From: Streptococcus mitis
GTDB lineage: Bacteria; Bacillota; Bacilli; Lactobacillales; Streptococcaceae
Direction of reading: 5' to 3'
DNA: 64,000 nucleotides
Assembly: GCF_002860865.1 (NCBI RefSeq)
Contig: NZ_PKIE01000001.1
Span: forward strand, 620,001-684,000
The position numbers and the translations under genes are program-made. The notes beneath the pieces were generated by a model. The model was not told the DNA's origin and searched no databases. It saw only the letters and a list, made by a program, of their open reading frames with translations. Positions within the stretch are counted from its first letter, which is position 1. Each line of letters begins with the position of its first letter. Shown one piece after another: positions 31,552 to 40,308 of this stretch.

Positions 31552-31701
31552 TACTCTTCGAAAATCTCTTCAAACCACGTCAACATCGCCTTGCCGTAGA
31601 TATGGTTACTGACTTCGTCAGTTCTATCCACAACCTCAAAACAGTGTTTTGAGCAGCCTGCGGCTAGTTTCCTAGTTTGCTCTTTGATTTTCATTGAGTA
31701 T
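31551..31701 (-). repeat. BOX-type repeat, long form
   Basis: Starts ATACTCTTCGAAAATCTC and ends CTTTGATTTTCATTGAGTAT, with the internal GACTTCGTCAGT palindrome. About 151 bp, reverse orientation to the copy at 24779, and abutting the uracil permease stop codon. Confidence 0.85.
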
Positions 31702-31721
31702 AAGAGTCTAAACACATCAAA

Positions 31722-31783
31722 AAACGAGCATTTCCAATTACGGAAGTGCTCATTTTAAAAAAGGAAAGCCCTGCGGCCTTCCC
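31722..31783 (-). terminator. ffh terminators, two hairpins
   Basis: GGAAAGCC / GGCCTTCC (31763-31782) followed on the minus strand by six T, then a second hairpin AAAACGAGCATTTCC / GGAAGTGCTCATTTT (31722-31756). Confidence 0.75.
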
Positions 31784-31788
31784 TTGTC

Positions 31789-33360
31789 TTACTTACGTTT
31801 CTTCTTCGCTTTTTTCATTTTGTTAGCCATGCGTTTCATGGACTGTTTCATAGCAAATTCACCAATTTTACCTTTGAGTCCGCCACCAAACATCTGACTC
31901 ATATCTGGCATTCCTGCTCCTCCGAGAGCTGACAGGTCAGGCATACCACCTTGTCCCATCATTCCTTCAAGGGCAGACATATCCATTCCTCCCATATTTG
32001 GCATATTTTTAGGAAGGTTGTTTGGATTGATTCCCATCTGCTTCATCATCTTGTTCATGTCGCCAGACATAACACCTTGCATGAGTTGTTTAGCCTGGTT
32101 AAAGTCTTTAATGAATTTATTGACTTCGACAAATGTATTTCCAGAACCTGCGGCAATACGACGACGACGGCTTGGATTTAACAAATCTGGATTTTCACGC
32201 TCTTCAGGCGTCATAGAAGAAACAATGGCACGTTTGCGCGCAATCTGGCGCTCATCCACCTTCATGTTTTGAAGGGCTGGATTGTTGGCCATACCTGGAA
32301 TCATCTTGAGCAAGTCTTCCATCGACCCCATGTTTTGCACCTGATCCAACTGATCAATGAAATCATTGAAATCAAAGGTGTTTTCACGCATCTTCTCAGC
32401 CATTTCAAGGGCTTTTTGCTCATCGTATTCCTGAGAAGCTTTCTCAATCAAAGTGAGCATATCCCCCATGCCAAGGATACGGCTAGACATACGGTCCGGG
32501 TGGAAGGTTTCGATGTCCGTAATCTTTTCACCTGTACCAGTGAACTTGATTGGTTTTCCAGTAATGTGACGAACAGATAGAGCAGCACCACCACGAGTAT
32601 CGCCATCAATCTTGGTAAGGATGACCCCAGTCACTTCCAACTGAGCATTAAACTCACGCGCAACATTGGCCGCTTCTTGACCAATCATGGCATCAACAAC
32701 AAGCAGAATTTCATTTGGTTGAGCTAGTGCTTTCACGTCACGAAGCTCATTCATGAGAAGCTCATCAATCTGCAAACGACCCGCCGTATCAATCAAGACA
32801 TAGTCATTATGATTGGCTTGGGCTTGTTCCAAACCTTGACGTACAATCTCAACAGCTGGTACTTCTGTTCCAAGAGCGAAGACAGGCACATCAATCTGTT
32901 GTCCAAGTGTTTTCAACTGGTCAATGGCAGCTGGACGATAAATATCCGCCGCAATCATCAAAGGACGAGCATTTTCTTCTTTCTTAAGTTTGTTGGCCAA
33001 TTTACCAGCAAAAGTTGTTTTACCAGCCCCCTGCAAACCAACCATCATGATGATTGTAGGAATCTTAGGTGACTTGATAATTTCTGCCGTATCAGAACCT
33101 AAAACGGCTGTCAGTTCCTCATCAACGATTTTGATAATCTGTTGCGCTGGATTAAGGGTATCAATGACCTCATGGCCGACAGCACGTTCACGAACTTTCT
33201 TGATAAAGTCCTTTACAACAGGCAAGGCAACGTCGGCCTCAAGCAAGGCCAAGCGAATTTCTTTGGTTGCCTCTTGGACATCAGATTCAGAGATTTTTCC
33301 TTTTTTACGTAGATTTTTAAAGACGTTCTGCAAACGTTCTGTTAAACTTTCAAATGCCAT
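31789..33360 (-). CDS. ffh: Signal recognition particle protein Ffh
   Basis: SRP54 GTPase that binds signal sequences and 4.5S RNA. N domain, then G domain with GLQGAGKTTFAGKLAN, DTAGR and TKIDGD, and a Met-rich M domain with a very Met/Gly-rich tail. 523 aa, typical of streptococci. It follows ylxM by 11 bp, a conserved pair. Confidence 0.96.
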   Translation of the reverse strand: MAFESLTERLQNVFKNLRKKGKISESDVQEATKEIRLALLEADVALPVVKDFIKKVRERAVGHEVIDTLNPAQQIIKIVDEELTAVLGSDTAEIIKSPKIPTIIMMVGLQGAGKTTFAGKLANKLKKEENARPLMIAADIYRPAAIDQLKTLGQQIDVPVFALGTEVPAVEIVRQGLEQAQANHNDYVLIDTAGRLQIDELLMNELRDVKALAQPNEILLVVDAMIGQEAANVAREFNAQLEVTGVILTKIDGDTRGGAALSVRHITGKPIKFTGTGEKITDIETFHPDRMSSRILGMGDMLTLIEKASQEYDEQKALEMAEKMRENTFDFNDFIDQLDQVQNMGSMEDLLKMIPGMANNPALQNMKVDERQIARKRAIVSSMTPEERENPDLLNPSRRRRIAAGSGNTFVEVNKFIKDFNQAKQLMQGVMSGDMNKMMKQMGINPNNLPKNMPNMGGMDMSALEGMMGQGGMPDLSALGGAGMPDMSQMFGGGLKGKIGEFAMKQSMKRMANKMKKAKKKRK

Positions 33361-33371
33361 TTTTCTTCCTC

Positions 33372-33704
33372 TTATTCTCTATTATCAATGCTTGTTAAAA
33401 TTTCTATCTGCTCCTGCAGAAAGTCATCCTTGGGATAGCGCTCCAAAATCTGATCAAAAATTTGACTACGGACAATATAGTCCGAGTACATATGCAATTT
33501 CATCTCATAATCTTCTAGAATCTTTTCTGTCCGCTTGATATTGTCATAGACAGCCTGACGACTGACACCGAACTCCTCGGCAATTTCAGCAAGACTGTAA
33601 TCATCAGCGTAGTAGAGCTCTATATAATTCATTTGCTTGTCTGTCAAAAGCGCTGCATAAAATTCAAAGAGCGCATTCATACGATTGGTTTTTTCGATTT
33701 CCAT
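33372..33704 (-). CDS. ylxM: YlxM/p13-family DNA-binding protein
   Basis: 110 aa helix-turn-helix protein ([20 protein letters not shown], then [10 protein letters not shown]), conserved upstream of ffh in Firmicutes and thought to assist SRP. The extended -10 TGGTATAAT at 33712-33720 predicts +1 at 33705, one base before the ATG, so its mRNA would have essentially no leader. Confidence 0.9.
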
Positions 33705-33794
33705 AACTTTTATTATACCAAAAATTAGCCTAATCTACCACATTAGCAGGCTAATCCTAGAAGATAGCTAGCAAAATTCGAAAAAGACATGAGC

Positions 33795-34172
33795 CTAGCC
33801 CCAAGTAATTTCCAATTGATAGCTGGCAAAGGGATGTCCCTCTTGATTTTGTAGTTGATAGTCTAAATGAATCTTTTGCCCATTAACTTCATAACGGCTC
33901 GTTTGGATGATAAACTCCTGCATGCCCATAGGTGTAGAAATATAGGCTAAACTGTCACTATCCTTTAAAAAGCGCATAATGGTCTTCGGATTGGAAAATC
34001 GGCTCATCACAATTTCTTGACCATGAAATTTAATAACTACTTTTTCCTTTTCCTCATTATAGAAAAGCAGGTAGCTATAATCTCCTTTTTCATGCACTTC
34101 CACGTCATAAAGTTGGTCAATAACTTCCAACTGCTCATCAAACTGAATCCTATTTCGCATCCGAATCTTCAC
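33795..34172 (-). CDS. DUF1934 beta-barrel protein
   Basis: 125 aa, lipocalin-like DUF1934 family (YwiB type), function unknown. The reading frame starts with GTG at 34172 with AGAGGA nine bases upstream. Alternating hydrophobic strands and no membrane segment. Stands alone between ylxM and the divergent HD-domain gene. Confidence 0.75.
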   Translation of the reverse strand: MKIRMRNRIQFDEQLEVIDQLYDVEVHEKGDYSYLLFYNEEKEKVVIKFHGQEIVMSRFSNPKTIMRFLKDSDSLAYISTPMGMQEFIIQTSRYEVNGQKIHLDYQLQNQEGHPFASYQLEITWG

Positions 34173-34229
34173 ATCAAGTCCTCTTTCTTGTCTCTTGTCC
34201 TACTATTTTACCAAAAACTCTAGCTTTTT

Positions 34230-34237
34230 GCTATAAT
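34230..34237 (+). promoter_or_regulatory. Extended -10 promoter of the HD-domain gene, leaderless arrangement
   Basis: TGCTATAAT, with the -10 hexamer at 34232-34237. Seven bases on is 34244, the A of the ATG. No Shine-Dalgarno upstream. Confidence 0.6.
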
Positions 34238-34243
34238 GGTCAT

Positions 34244-35548
34244 ATGAACGAAAAAGTATTCCGTGACCCAGTTCACAACTACATCCATGTAAACAATCAA
34301 ATCATCTATGACTTGATTAATACAAAAGAATTTCAACGCTTGCGTCGTATCAAGCAACTGGGAACTTCCAGTTATACCTTCCACGGTGGAGAACACAGTC
34401 GCTTCTCTCACTGTCTAGGAGTCTATGAAATTGCACGACGTATCACAGAGATTTTTGAAGAAAAATATCCTGAAGAATGGAATCCTGCCGAGTCTCTCTT
34501 GACCATGACCGCTGCTCTCCTACATGACCTTGGGCATGGTGCCTACTCCCATACTTTTGAACATCTCTTTGATACAGACCACGAAGCCATTACTCAGGAG
34601 ATTATCCAAAGTCCTGAAACGGAGATTCACCAAGTCCTGCTACAAGTGGCGCCAGATTTTCCAGAAAAGGTTGCCAGTGTCATAGACCATACCTACCCTA
34701 ACAAGCAGGTCGTGCAACTCATTTCTAGTCAGATTGATGCGGACCGCATGGACTACCTCTTACGCGACTCCTATTTTACTGGAGCTTCCTATGGAGAATT
34801 TGACCTGACTCGCATCCTCCGAGTCATTCGTCCTATCGAAAATGGGATTGCCTTTCAGCGAAATGGCATGCACGCCATCGAAGACTACGTCCTCAGTCGT
34901 TACCAGATGTATATGCAGGTTTATTTCCACCCAGCAACACGCGCCATGGAAGTTCTCCTACAGAATCTCCTTAAGCGCGCCAAGGAACTCTATCCTGAAG
35001 ACAAAGACTTCTTTGCACGAACTTCCCCACACCTCCTACCTTTCTTTGAAAAAAATGTGACCTTGTCTGACTATCTGGCTCTGGATGATGGTGTGATGAA
35101 TACCTACTTCCAGCTCTGGATGACCAGTCCTGACAAGATTCTTGCAGATTTATCGCAACGTTTTGTCAACCGCAAGGTCTTTAAATCCATTACCTTTTCA
35201 CAAGAAGACCAAAACCAACTTGCAAGTATGAGAAAATTGGTTGAGGACATCGGCTTTGATCCTGACTACTACACTGCCATTCATAAGAACTTTGACCTTC
35301 CTTATGATATCTATCGTCCCGAATCTGAAAATCCGCGGACACAGATTGAGATTTTACAAAAAAATGGAGAACTGGCCGAACTCTCTAGCCTGTCTCCTAT
35401 CGTCCAATCCCTTGCTGGCAGTCGCCACGGAGATAATCGCTTTTATTTTCCGAAAGAAATGTTGGACCAAAACAGCATCTTCGCAAGCATTACCCAGCAA
35501 TTTTTACACTTGATTAAGAACGATCATTTTACCCCAAATAAAAACTAG
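34244..35548 (+). CDS. HD-domain phosphohydrolase
   Basis: 434 aa HD-superfamily enzyme of the dGTPase/YwfO type. Metal ligands: His in HSRFSHCLGVYE, His-Asp in ALLHDLGHGAYSHTFEH, and Asp in QIDADRMDYLLRDS. The nearest characterised relatives hydrolyse nucleoside triphosphates or sugar-nucleotide phosphates; the substrate cannot be fixed here. Predicted leaderless mRNA. The HAD phosphatase gene follows after 12 bp. Confidence 0.85.
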   Translation: MNEKVFRDPVHNYIHVNNQIIYDLINTKEFQRLRRIKQLGTSSYTFHGGEHSRFSHCLGVYEIARRITEIFEEKYPEEWNPAESLLTMTAALLHDLGHGAYSHTFEHLFDTDHEAITQEIIQSPETEIHQVLLQVAPDFPEKVASVIDHTYPNKQVVQLISSQIDADRMDYLLRDSYFTGASYGEFDLTRILRVIRPIENGIAFQRNGMHAIEDYVLSRYQMYMQVYFHPATRAMEVLLQNLLKRAKELYPEDKDFFARTSPHLLPFFEKNVTLSDYLALDDGVMNTYFQLWMTSPDKILADLSQRFVNRKVFKSITFSQEDQNQLASMRKLVEDIGFDPDYYTAIHKNFDLPYDIYRPESENPRTQIEILQKNGELAELSSLSPIVQSLAGSRHGDNRFYFPKEMLDQNSIFASITQQFLHLIKNDHFTPNKN

Positions 35549-35560
35549 AAGAGGAATTTT

Positions 35561-36367
35561 ATGAGTATTAAACTAATCGCCGTCGATATTGACGGAACCC
35601 TAGTCAACAGCCAAAAGGAAATCACTCCTGAAGTCTTTTCTGCCATCCAAGATGCCAAAGAAGCTGGTGTCAAAGTCGTCATTGCAACTGGACGCCCTAT
35701 CGCTGGTGTTGCCAAACTTCTGGATGACCTGCAGTTGAGAGACGAGGGTGACTATGTAGTGACCTTCAACGGTGCCCTTGTCCAAGAAACTGCTACTGGC
35801 CATGAGATTATCAGCGAATCCTTGACCTATGAGGATTATCTGGATATGGAATTTCTCAGTCGCAAGCTCGGTGTCCACATGCACGCCATTACCAAGGACG
35901 GTATCTACACTGCCAATCGCAATATCGGAAAATACACAGTGCACGAATCAACCCTCGTCAGCATGCCTATCTTCTACCGCACCCCTGAAGAAATGGCCGG
36001 CAAAGAAATTGTCAAATGTATGTTCATCGATGAACCAGAAATCCTCGATACTGCGATTGAAAAAATACCAGCCGAATTTTACGAGCGCTACTCCATCAAC
36101 AAATCTGCTCCTTTCTACCTCGAACTCCTTAAAAAGAATGTTGACAAGGGTTCAGCTATTACCCACCTAGCTGAAAAACTCGGATTGACCAAAGATGAAA
36201 CCATGGCTATCGGTGACGAAGAAAATGACCGTGCCATGCTGGAAGTCGTTGGTAACCCCGTTGTCATGGAAAATGGAAATCCAGAAATCAAAAAAATCGC
36301 CAAATACATCACCAAAACAAATGACGAATCCGGCGTTGCCCATGCCATCCGTACATGGGTACTGTAA
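35561..36367 (+). CDS. Cof-type HAD phosphatase
   Basis: 268 aa HAD type IIB sugar-phosphatase-like protein. Nucleophile motif VDIDGTLVNS, ATGRP motif II, Lys motif III and the C-terminal GDEENDRAMLE. AGAGGAA precedes the ATG. Paired with the HD hydrolase; substrate unknown. Confidence 0.88.
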   Translation: MSIKLIAVDIDGTLVNSQKEITPEVFSAIQDAKEAGVKVVIATGRPIAGVAKLLDDLQLRDEGDYVVTFNGALVQETATGHEIISESLTYEDYLDMEFLSRKLGVHMHAITKDGIYTANRNIGKYTVHESTLVSMPIFYRTPEEMAGKEIVKCMFIDEPEILDTAIEKIPAEFYERYSINKSAPFYLELLKKNVDKGSAITHLAEKLGLTKDETMAIGDEENDRAMLEVVGNPVVMENGNPEIKKIAKYITKTNDESGVAHAIRTWVL

Positions 36368-36380
36368 AAGAGAAATAGAT

Positions 36381-36406
36381 AAAAACCGCTCGGCTGAGCG
36401 GTTTTT
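36381..36406 (+). terminator. Terminator of the HD-HAD operon
   Basis: Perfect AAAAACCGCTC / GAGCGGTTTTT hairpin with a four-base loop. Confidence 0.9.
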
Positions 36407-36419
36407 GATGTCTAATTAC

Positions 36420-36491
36420 TGCCCCCTGCCGGAATCGAACCAGCAACTACTCCTTAGGAGGGAGTTGTTATATCCATTGAACTAAGGGAGC
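36420..36491 (-). tRNA. tRNA-Arg (anticodon CCT)
   Basis: 72 nt. Acceptor GCTCCCT / AGGGGGC with one G-T pair, D loop GTTCAATGGATATAAC, anticodon loop CTCCTAA, T loop GGTTCGATTCC, discriminator A, no encoded CCA. Lies just downstream of rplS on the same strand. Confidence 0.95.
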
Positions 36492-36496
36492 TAGAT

Positions 36497-36524
36497 AAAA
36501 ACTCTGCTGAAGAAGCAGAGTTTT
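36497..36524 (-). terminator. rplS terminator
   Basis: AAAACTCTGCT / AGCAGAGTTTT stem ending in T on the minus strand, between rplS and tRNA-Arg. Confidence 0.85.
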
Positions 36525-36533
36525 TTAGTCGAA

Positions 36534-36881
36534 TTAACGACGGATTTCTTTGATACGAGCTGCTTTACCTTGGAGAGCACGCAAGTAGTACAATTTCGCA
36601 CGACGTACTTTACCGTAACGAACAACTTCGATTTTCTCAACACGTGGAGTGTGGATTGGGAAGATACGCTCAACACCTACACCGTTAGAGATTTTACGAA
36701 CTGTGTAGTTTTCTGAGATACCAGCACCTTTACGTGCGATAACAACACCTTCAAAAATCTGGATACGTTCACGGTTACCTTCGACAACTTTCGCGTGTAC
36801 ACGAACAGTGTCACCAGGACGGAATGATGGGATATCAGTACGAAGTTGACCTTCAGTCAAGCTTTGGATTAATGGATTCAT
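36534..36881 (-). CDS. rplS: Ribosomal protein bL19
   Basis: 115 aa large-subunit protein at the 30S-50S interface. Typical [20 protein letters not shown], then [13 protein letters not shown] and the basic [11 protein letters not shown] tail. AGGAGAAT precedes the ATG. Controlled through the L19 leader upstream. Confidence 0.97.
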
Positions 36882-36906
36882 TTTATTCTCCTATCTTTGT
36901 CAATCT

Positions 36907-36972
36907 TGAGGATTCTTCCTCAGCGGATAAACTGTATTTTTGTGCGTCCATTACACACAAGATACAGTTTAC
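36907..36972 (-). ncRNA. L19 leader (5' UTR element of rplS)
   Basis: On the minus strand a long hairpin AAACTGTAT...ATACAGTTT (36929-36970) is followed by a short TGAGGA/TCCTCA hairpin (36907-36922) close to the ribosome site. This two-stem layout is that of the Firmicutes L19 autoregulatory leader; the match is from memory of the family. Confidence 0.65.
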
Positions 36973-36999
36973 CAAATTTCCACAAAAAAGTAAAGAAAT

Positions 37000-37329
37000 T
37001 TATAGCAGAATTCCTAAAAAAATCGCAATCAAACCACCTAGGTAGGTCAAAGTCAGATAAGAATAAAATACCTTCTTATCACTTAACAGTCTTTGCAGTT
37101 CGTCATTCAAGGTCGAAAAAGTCGTTAAACCGCCACAAAATCCTGTTGCTAGAATAGCATAGACTTCCTTAGACTCCACATGATTATAGAATAATCCAAT
37201 CAAAAAACAACCTAAAAGATTGGCTATAAGCGTTCCGAGGGGCAATTTAGAAGCTTGATTATAGCGGGAAAAGATATACCGTACTAAAGCTCCGAAACCA
37301 CAAGTAATTGCAAGATAAATGATTACCAT
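37000..37329 (-). CDS. crcB: Fluoride channel subunit CrcB/Fluc (second copy)
   Basis: 109 aa with four membrane helices; dual-topology fluoride exporter. GTLIANLLGCFLIG and the TGFCGGLTTFSTL motif with the polar track. It overlaps the upstream crcB by 7 bp. Paired copies usually form an antiparallel heterodimer. Confidence 0.9.
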   Translation of the reverse strand: MVIIYLAITCGFGALVRYIFSRYNQASKLPLGTLIANLLGCFLIGLFYNHVESKEVYAILATGFCGGLTTFSTLNDELQRLLSDKKVFYSYLTLTYLGGLIAIFLGILL

Positions 37330-37697
37330 TTCTTCCTCCCCAAATAGTAAGCCAAGAGCAGGCCTCCTCCGATGCTCAAAAGCAAATACAGGACCAAACT
37401 AAGATAACGCCCTGTATCAAGCAGTTTCACAGCATCAAGCATGAGACTAGAAAAGGTTGTTAAACCTCCACAAAAACCCGTCCCCAGTGCTAAAACCAAG
37501 CCCTTACTAGTCCCCTTATAGATCAGGTAGCCTTTTACCAAATAAACCAAGCAGAAAATGCCCAGATAGTTGACAAAGAGAGTGCCCCAAGGAAAATCTG
37601 GACTGGCTGGTAACCAAGTGGAAACTAGATAGCGGACAAGTCCGCCCACCATGGCAGCTAGAAAAATTCCTAGCGGATAAAATTGTTCTTTTTTCAT
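37323..37697 (-). CDS. crcB: Fluoride channel subunit CrcB/Fluc (first copy)
   Basis: 124 aa, four helices, GTLFVNYLGIFCLVYL and TGFCGGLTTFSSLML. ATGA overlap with the chorismate mutase stop. Differs enough from the next copy to suggest a heteromeric pair. Confidence 0.9.
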   Translation of the reverse strand: MKKEQFYPLGIFLAAMVGGLVRYLVSTWLPASPDFPWGTLFVNYLGIFCLVYLVKGYLIYKGTSKGLVLALGTGFCGGLTTFSSLMLDAVKLLDTGRYLSLVLYLLLSIGGGLLLAYYLGRKKW

Positions 37698-37960
37698 TTG
37701 ATATTTTGATCCTGATAATCACGCGAACGTTTGAGTATGTCCGAAAAAGTCGCTACAATAGTCTCCTGATAGCGCTTGTCTCCTACACGACTTCTAACCT
37801 TTTCAAAAATAACCGCTTCTCTCTTGGTATCTAAAATCGGTTTACCCGAAGCTTTCTTATAAGCCACAACCCCTTCAACTAAGTGCATTCGTTCTTCTAG
37901 AAGTTTAACAATTTGATCGTCGATTTGATCAATTTCTTGACGAATAATATCTAAATCCAT
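37694..37960 (-). CDS. Chorismate mutase, AroQ type
   Basis: 88 aa all-helical enzyme turning chorismate to prephenate. IRQEIDQIDDQIVKLLEER and the conserved KKASGKPILDTKRE segment. GGAGGAGA precedes the ATG. First gene of a three-gene unit with the two crcB genes, a pairing without an obvious metabolic link. Confidence 0.88.
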   Translation of the reverse strand: MDLDIIRQEIDQIDDQIVKLLEERMHLVEGVVAYKKASGKPILDTKREAVIFEKVRSRVGDKRYQETIVATFSDILKRSRDYQDQNIK

Positions 37961-38075
37961 ACAGTCTCCTCCTTTATTTGAATTATTGTATCAAAAAGCC
38001 ACCAAATAGGCTAGTAAAATCCCAACTCTCGATAAGAAAAATGCACTGATTGATTGCATCAGCGCACTTTTATGC

Positions 38076-38519
38076 TTATCCTACTTTAGCAGCCAATTCT
38101 TCTGCGAATTGTTCCAAGCGTTCAATGTCTTCTTCCTCAGCAGAGAGATCAACTTTGACACACTCTGAACCTTTTTCTGCCCCTGTCGCTACAAAAACGC
38201 GGTCAAAGTCATCAACAGCCTTACAGAATTCATCGTAGAAGGTATCTCCTGAGCCGACCACTCCGTAGATTTTGCCATTCAAGTTGAGATCTGCTAGGTC
38301 TTCGTAGAAGTCCATCATCTCATCTGGCAATTCTCCATCACCATAAGTATAGGTCGCAACGATAGCGATGTCTGCTTCCAAGAAGTCTGAAGCGTCAACA
38401 GTTGTACATTCATCAACATCGACATCCAAGCCCAAGTCACGTAATTTGTCTGCTACAATATCTGCAATTTCTTCGGTATTACCGGTCATACTGGCAAATA
38501 CAATTTTTGCTAATGCCAT
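38076..38519 (-). CDS. Flavodoxin
   Basis: 147 aa FMN electron carrier. Phosphate loop SMTGNTEEIAD, the TYTYGDGELPDE loop around the flavin ring and VVGSGDTFYDEFCKAVD. GGAGGAT precedes the ATG. Monocistronic. Confidence 0.92.
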   Translation of the reverse strand: MALAKIVFASMTGNTEEIADIVADKLRDLGLDVDVDECTTVDASDFLEADIAIVATYTYGDGELPDEMMDFYEDLADLNLNGKIYGVVGSGDTFYDEFCKAVDDFDRVFVATGAEKGSECVKVDLSAEEEDIERLEQFAEELAAKVG

Positions 38520-38590
38520 ATCATCCTCCTCAATTTATCTTTCTCCATTATATCACATCTTTTTCATTTTAAAAATAAAAATTCTTGTGC

Positions 38591-38596
38591 TACAAT
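38591..38596 (+). promoter_or_regulatory. Promoter of the DHH phosphoesterase gene
   Basis: TGCTACAAT with -10 at 38591-38596; +1 near 38603, 20 nt before the ATG. Confidence 0.55.
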
Positions 38597-38622
38597 GAAA
38601 TGAGAAAGAATTGAGGTTATTT

Positions 38623-39558
38623 ATGGAAATTTGCCATCAAATTTTAGAAAAAATCAAAGAATATGACACGATTATCATTCACCGTCATATGAAACCAGAC
38701 CCTGATGCCTTGGGAAGTCAAGTGGGATTGAAAGCTCTTCTCAAACATCATTTTCCAGAAAAAACCATCAAAGCCGTAGGTTATGATGAACCAACTCTTA
38801 CTTGGATGGCTGAGATGGATCTTGTTGTAGATAATGCCTACCAAGGCGCCCTTGTCATCGTCTGTGATACGGCTAATACTGCTCGTATTGATGATAAACG
38901 CTATATTCAAGGTGATTTTCTCATTAAGATTGACCACCATCCAAATGATGATGTATACGGTGACCTATCATGGGTGGATACTAGTTCAAGCAGTGCTAGC
39001 GAGATGATTACCCTATTTGCCCAAACAACCCAACTGGCCTTGTCAGATCGCGCTGCTGAGTTGCTCTTTGCAGGAATTGTTGGTGATACAGGTCGCTTCC
39101 TCTACCCTTCTACGACTGCACGGACTCTTCGCCTGGCTGCTTATTTGAGAGGACATAACTTTGACTTTGCAGCTCTCACCCGCAAAATGGACACTATGAG
39201 CTACAAAATTGCAAAACTTCAAGGCTACATCTACGACCATCTGGAAGTGGATGAAAATGGAGCAGCTCGCATTATCCTGAGTCAAGAAGTCTTGAAACAA
39301 TTCAATGTTACCGATGCTGAAACTGCAGCCATTGTCGGTGCACCTGGACGTATTGACAGTGTAAGTCTCTGGGGAATTTTTGTAGAGCAAGCTGATGGCC
39401 ACTACCGTGTTCGCTTACGCAGTAAAATCCATCCTATCAATGAAATCGCCAAGGAACATGATGGTGGAGGTCACCCTCTAGCAAGTGGTGCTAATTCCTA
39501 TAGTCTAGAGGAAAACGAAATCATCTACCAAAAGTTAAAAAACTTGCTTAAAAACTGA
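38623..39558 (+). CDS. DHH/DHHA1 phosphoesterase (NrnA / Pap / c-di-AMP hydrolase type)
   Basis: 311 aa soluble phosphoesterase that degrades nanoRNA, pAp or the c-di-AMP product pApA. DHH domain motifs HRHMKPDPDALGSQ, VIVCDTA and KIDHHPNDD, then the DHHA1 motif HDGGGHPLASGA. The ATG at 38623 has TTGAGG eight bases upstream. Resembles the stand-alone streptococcal enzyme often called Pde2. Confidence 0.88.
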   Translation: MEICHQILEKIKEYDTIIIHRHMKPDPDALGSQVGLKALLKHHFPEKTIKAVGYDEPTLTWMAEMDLVVDNAYQGALVIVCDTANTARIDDKRYIQGDFLIKIDHHPNDDVYGDLSWVDTSSSSASEMITLFAQTTQLALSDRAAELLFAGIVGDTGRFLYPSTTARTLRLAAYLRGHNFDFAALTRKMDTMSYKIAKLQGYIYDHLEVDENGAARIILSQEVLKQFNVTDAETAAIVGAPGRIDSVSLWGIFVEQADGHYRVRLRSKIHPINEIAKEHDGGGHPLASGANSYSLEENEIIYQKLKNLLKN

Positions 39559-39653
39559 TAAAATACTTGCCAAACTTTTCAGAATCTGATAGACTAGTAT
39601 GGTAACAATCTATGGCTCGCAAAGAGACCATGGCAGAAAGGAAATATTGCAAA

Positions 39654-39896
39654 ATGAAAAAAGATATCCATCCAGAATATCGCCCAGTTGTCTTCATGGA
39701 CACAACTACTGGTTACCAATTCCTTAGCGGTTCAACAAAACGCTCTAACGAAACAGTTGAGTTCGAAGGCGAAACTTACCCATTGATCCGTGTGGAAATT
39801 TCATCAGACTCACACCCATTCTACACTGGACGTCAAAAGTTCACTCAAGCAGATGGACGCGTGGATCGTTTCAACAAAAAATACGGTCTCAAATAA
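39654..39896 (+). CDS. rpmE2: Ribosomal protein bL31, type B
   Basis: 80 aa starting [20 protein letters not shown], with GAAAGGAAA ahead of the ATG. Lacks the zinc Cys residues, as type B L31 does. A longer in-frame start at 39612 would leave the ribosome site inside the gene. Confidence 0.95.
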
Positions 39897-39900
39897 TGAT

Positions 39901-39928
39901 AAAAAGACAGCTTCGGCTGTTCTTTTTT
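39901..39928 (+). terminator. rpmE2 terminator
   Basis: AAGACAGC-TTCG-GCTGTTCTT stem with a UUCG tetraloop and a seven-T run. Confidence 0.9.
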
Positions 39929-39982
39929 TGTTTCTTGAAATTAACTGCTGTTTTCATGTTCCAAACTCAAAAAAATAGAAAA

Positions 39983-40005
39983 GATATATACTAGTTATAT
40001 ATAGC
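39983..40005. promoter_or_regulatory. Candidate operator of relB
   Basis: GATATATACTAGTTATATATAG is an AT-rich near-palindrome around ACTAGT, 20 bp before the relB start, where RelB-type autoregulation would act. Confidence 0.35.
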
Positions 40006-40023
40006 ATAGATTGGAGGTATACC

Positions 40024-40308
40024 ATGACGACATCACTTACTAAGCAATACAATTTTAAAATCAATGAATCATCAATGGAACAAGCTAGAGCTATCATTAA
40101 GGAAAAAGGAATAACTATGACTGATACTATTAGTCTTTTTATCGAGCAGATTGTACTCGAACAGGATTTGCCAATAAAATCTGCAGAAGATTTACACCGT
40201 GAGCGATTAATTCAGGAACTACAAGCCCAATCTGAACGCGCCTTAAGAGAATATGAATCCGGACAAGGAACTTCCTTAGATGATATGAGGCTACGATATG
40301 GCTTATAA
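40024..40308 (+). CDS. relB: RelB/DinJ-type antitoxin
   Basis: 94 aa ribbon-helix-helix antitoxin (KQYNFKINESSMEQARAIIK, then GITMTDTISLFIEQIV), with a charged C-terminal toxin-binding tail. TTGGAGG precedes the ATG. It would neutralise the RelE-type RNase encoded next, but that gene is broken, so this looks like an orphan antitoxin. Confidence 0.85.
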   Translation: MTTSLTKQYNFKINESSMEQARAIIKEKGITMTDTISLFIEQIVLEQDLPIKSAEDLHRERLIQELQAQSERALREYESGQGTSLDDMRLRYGL

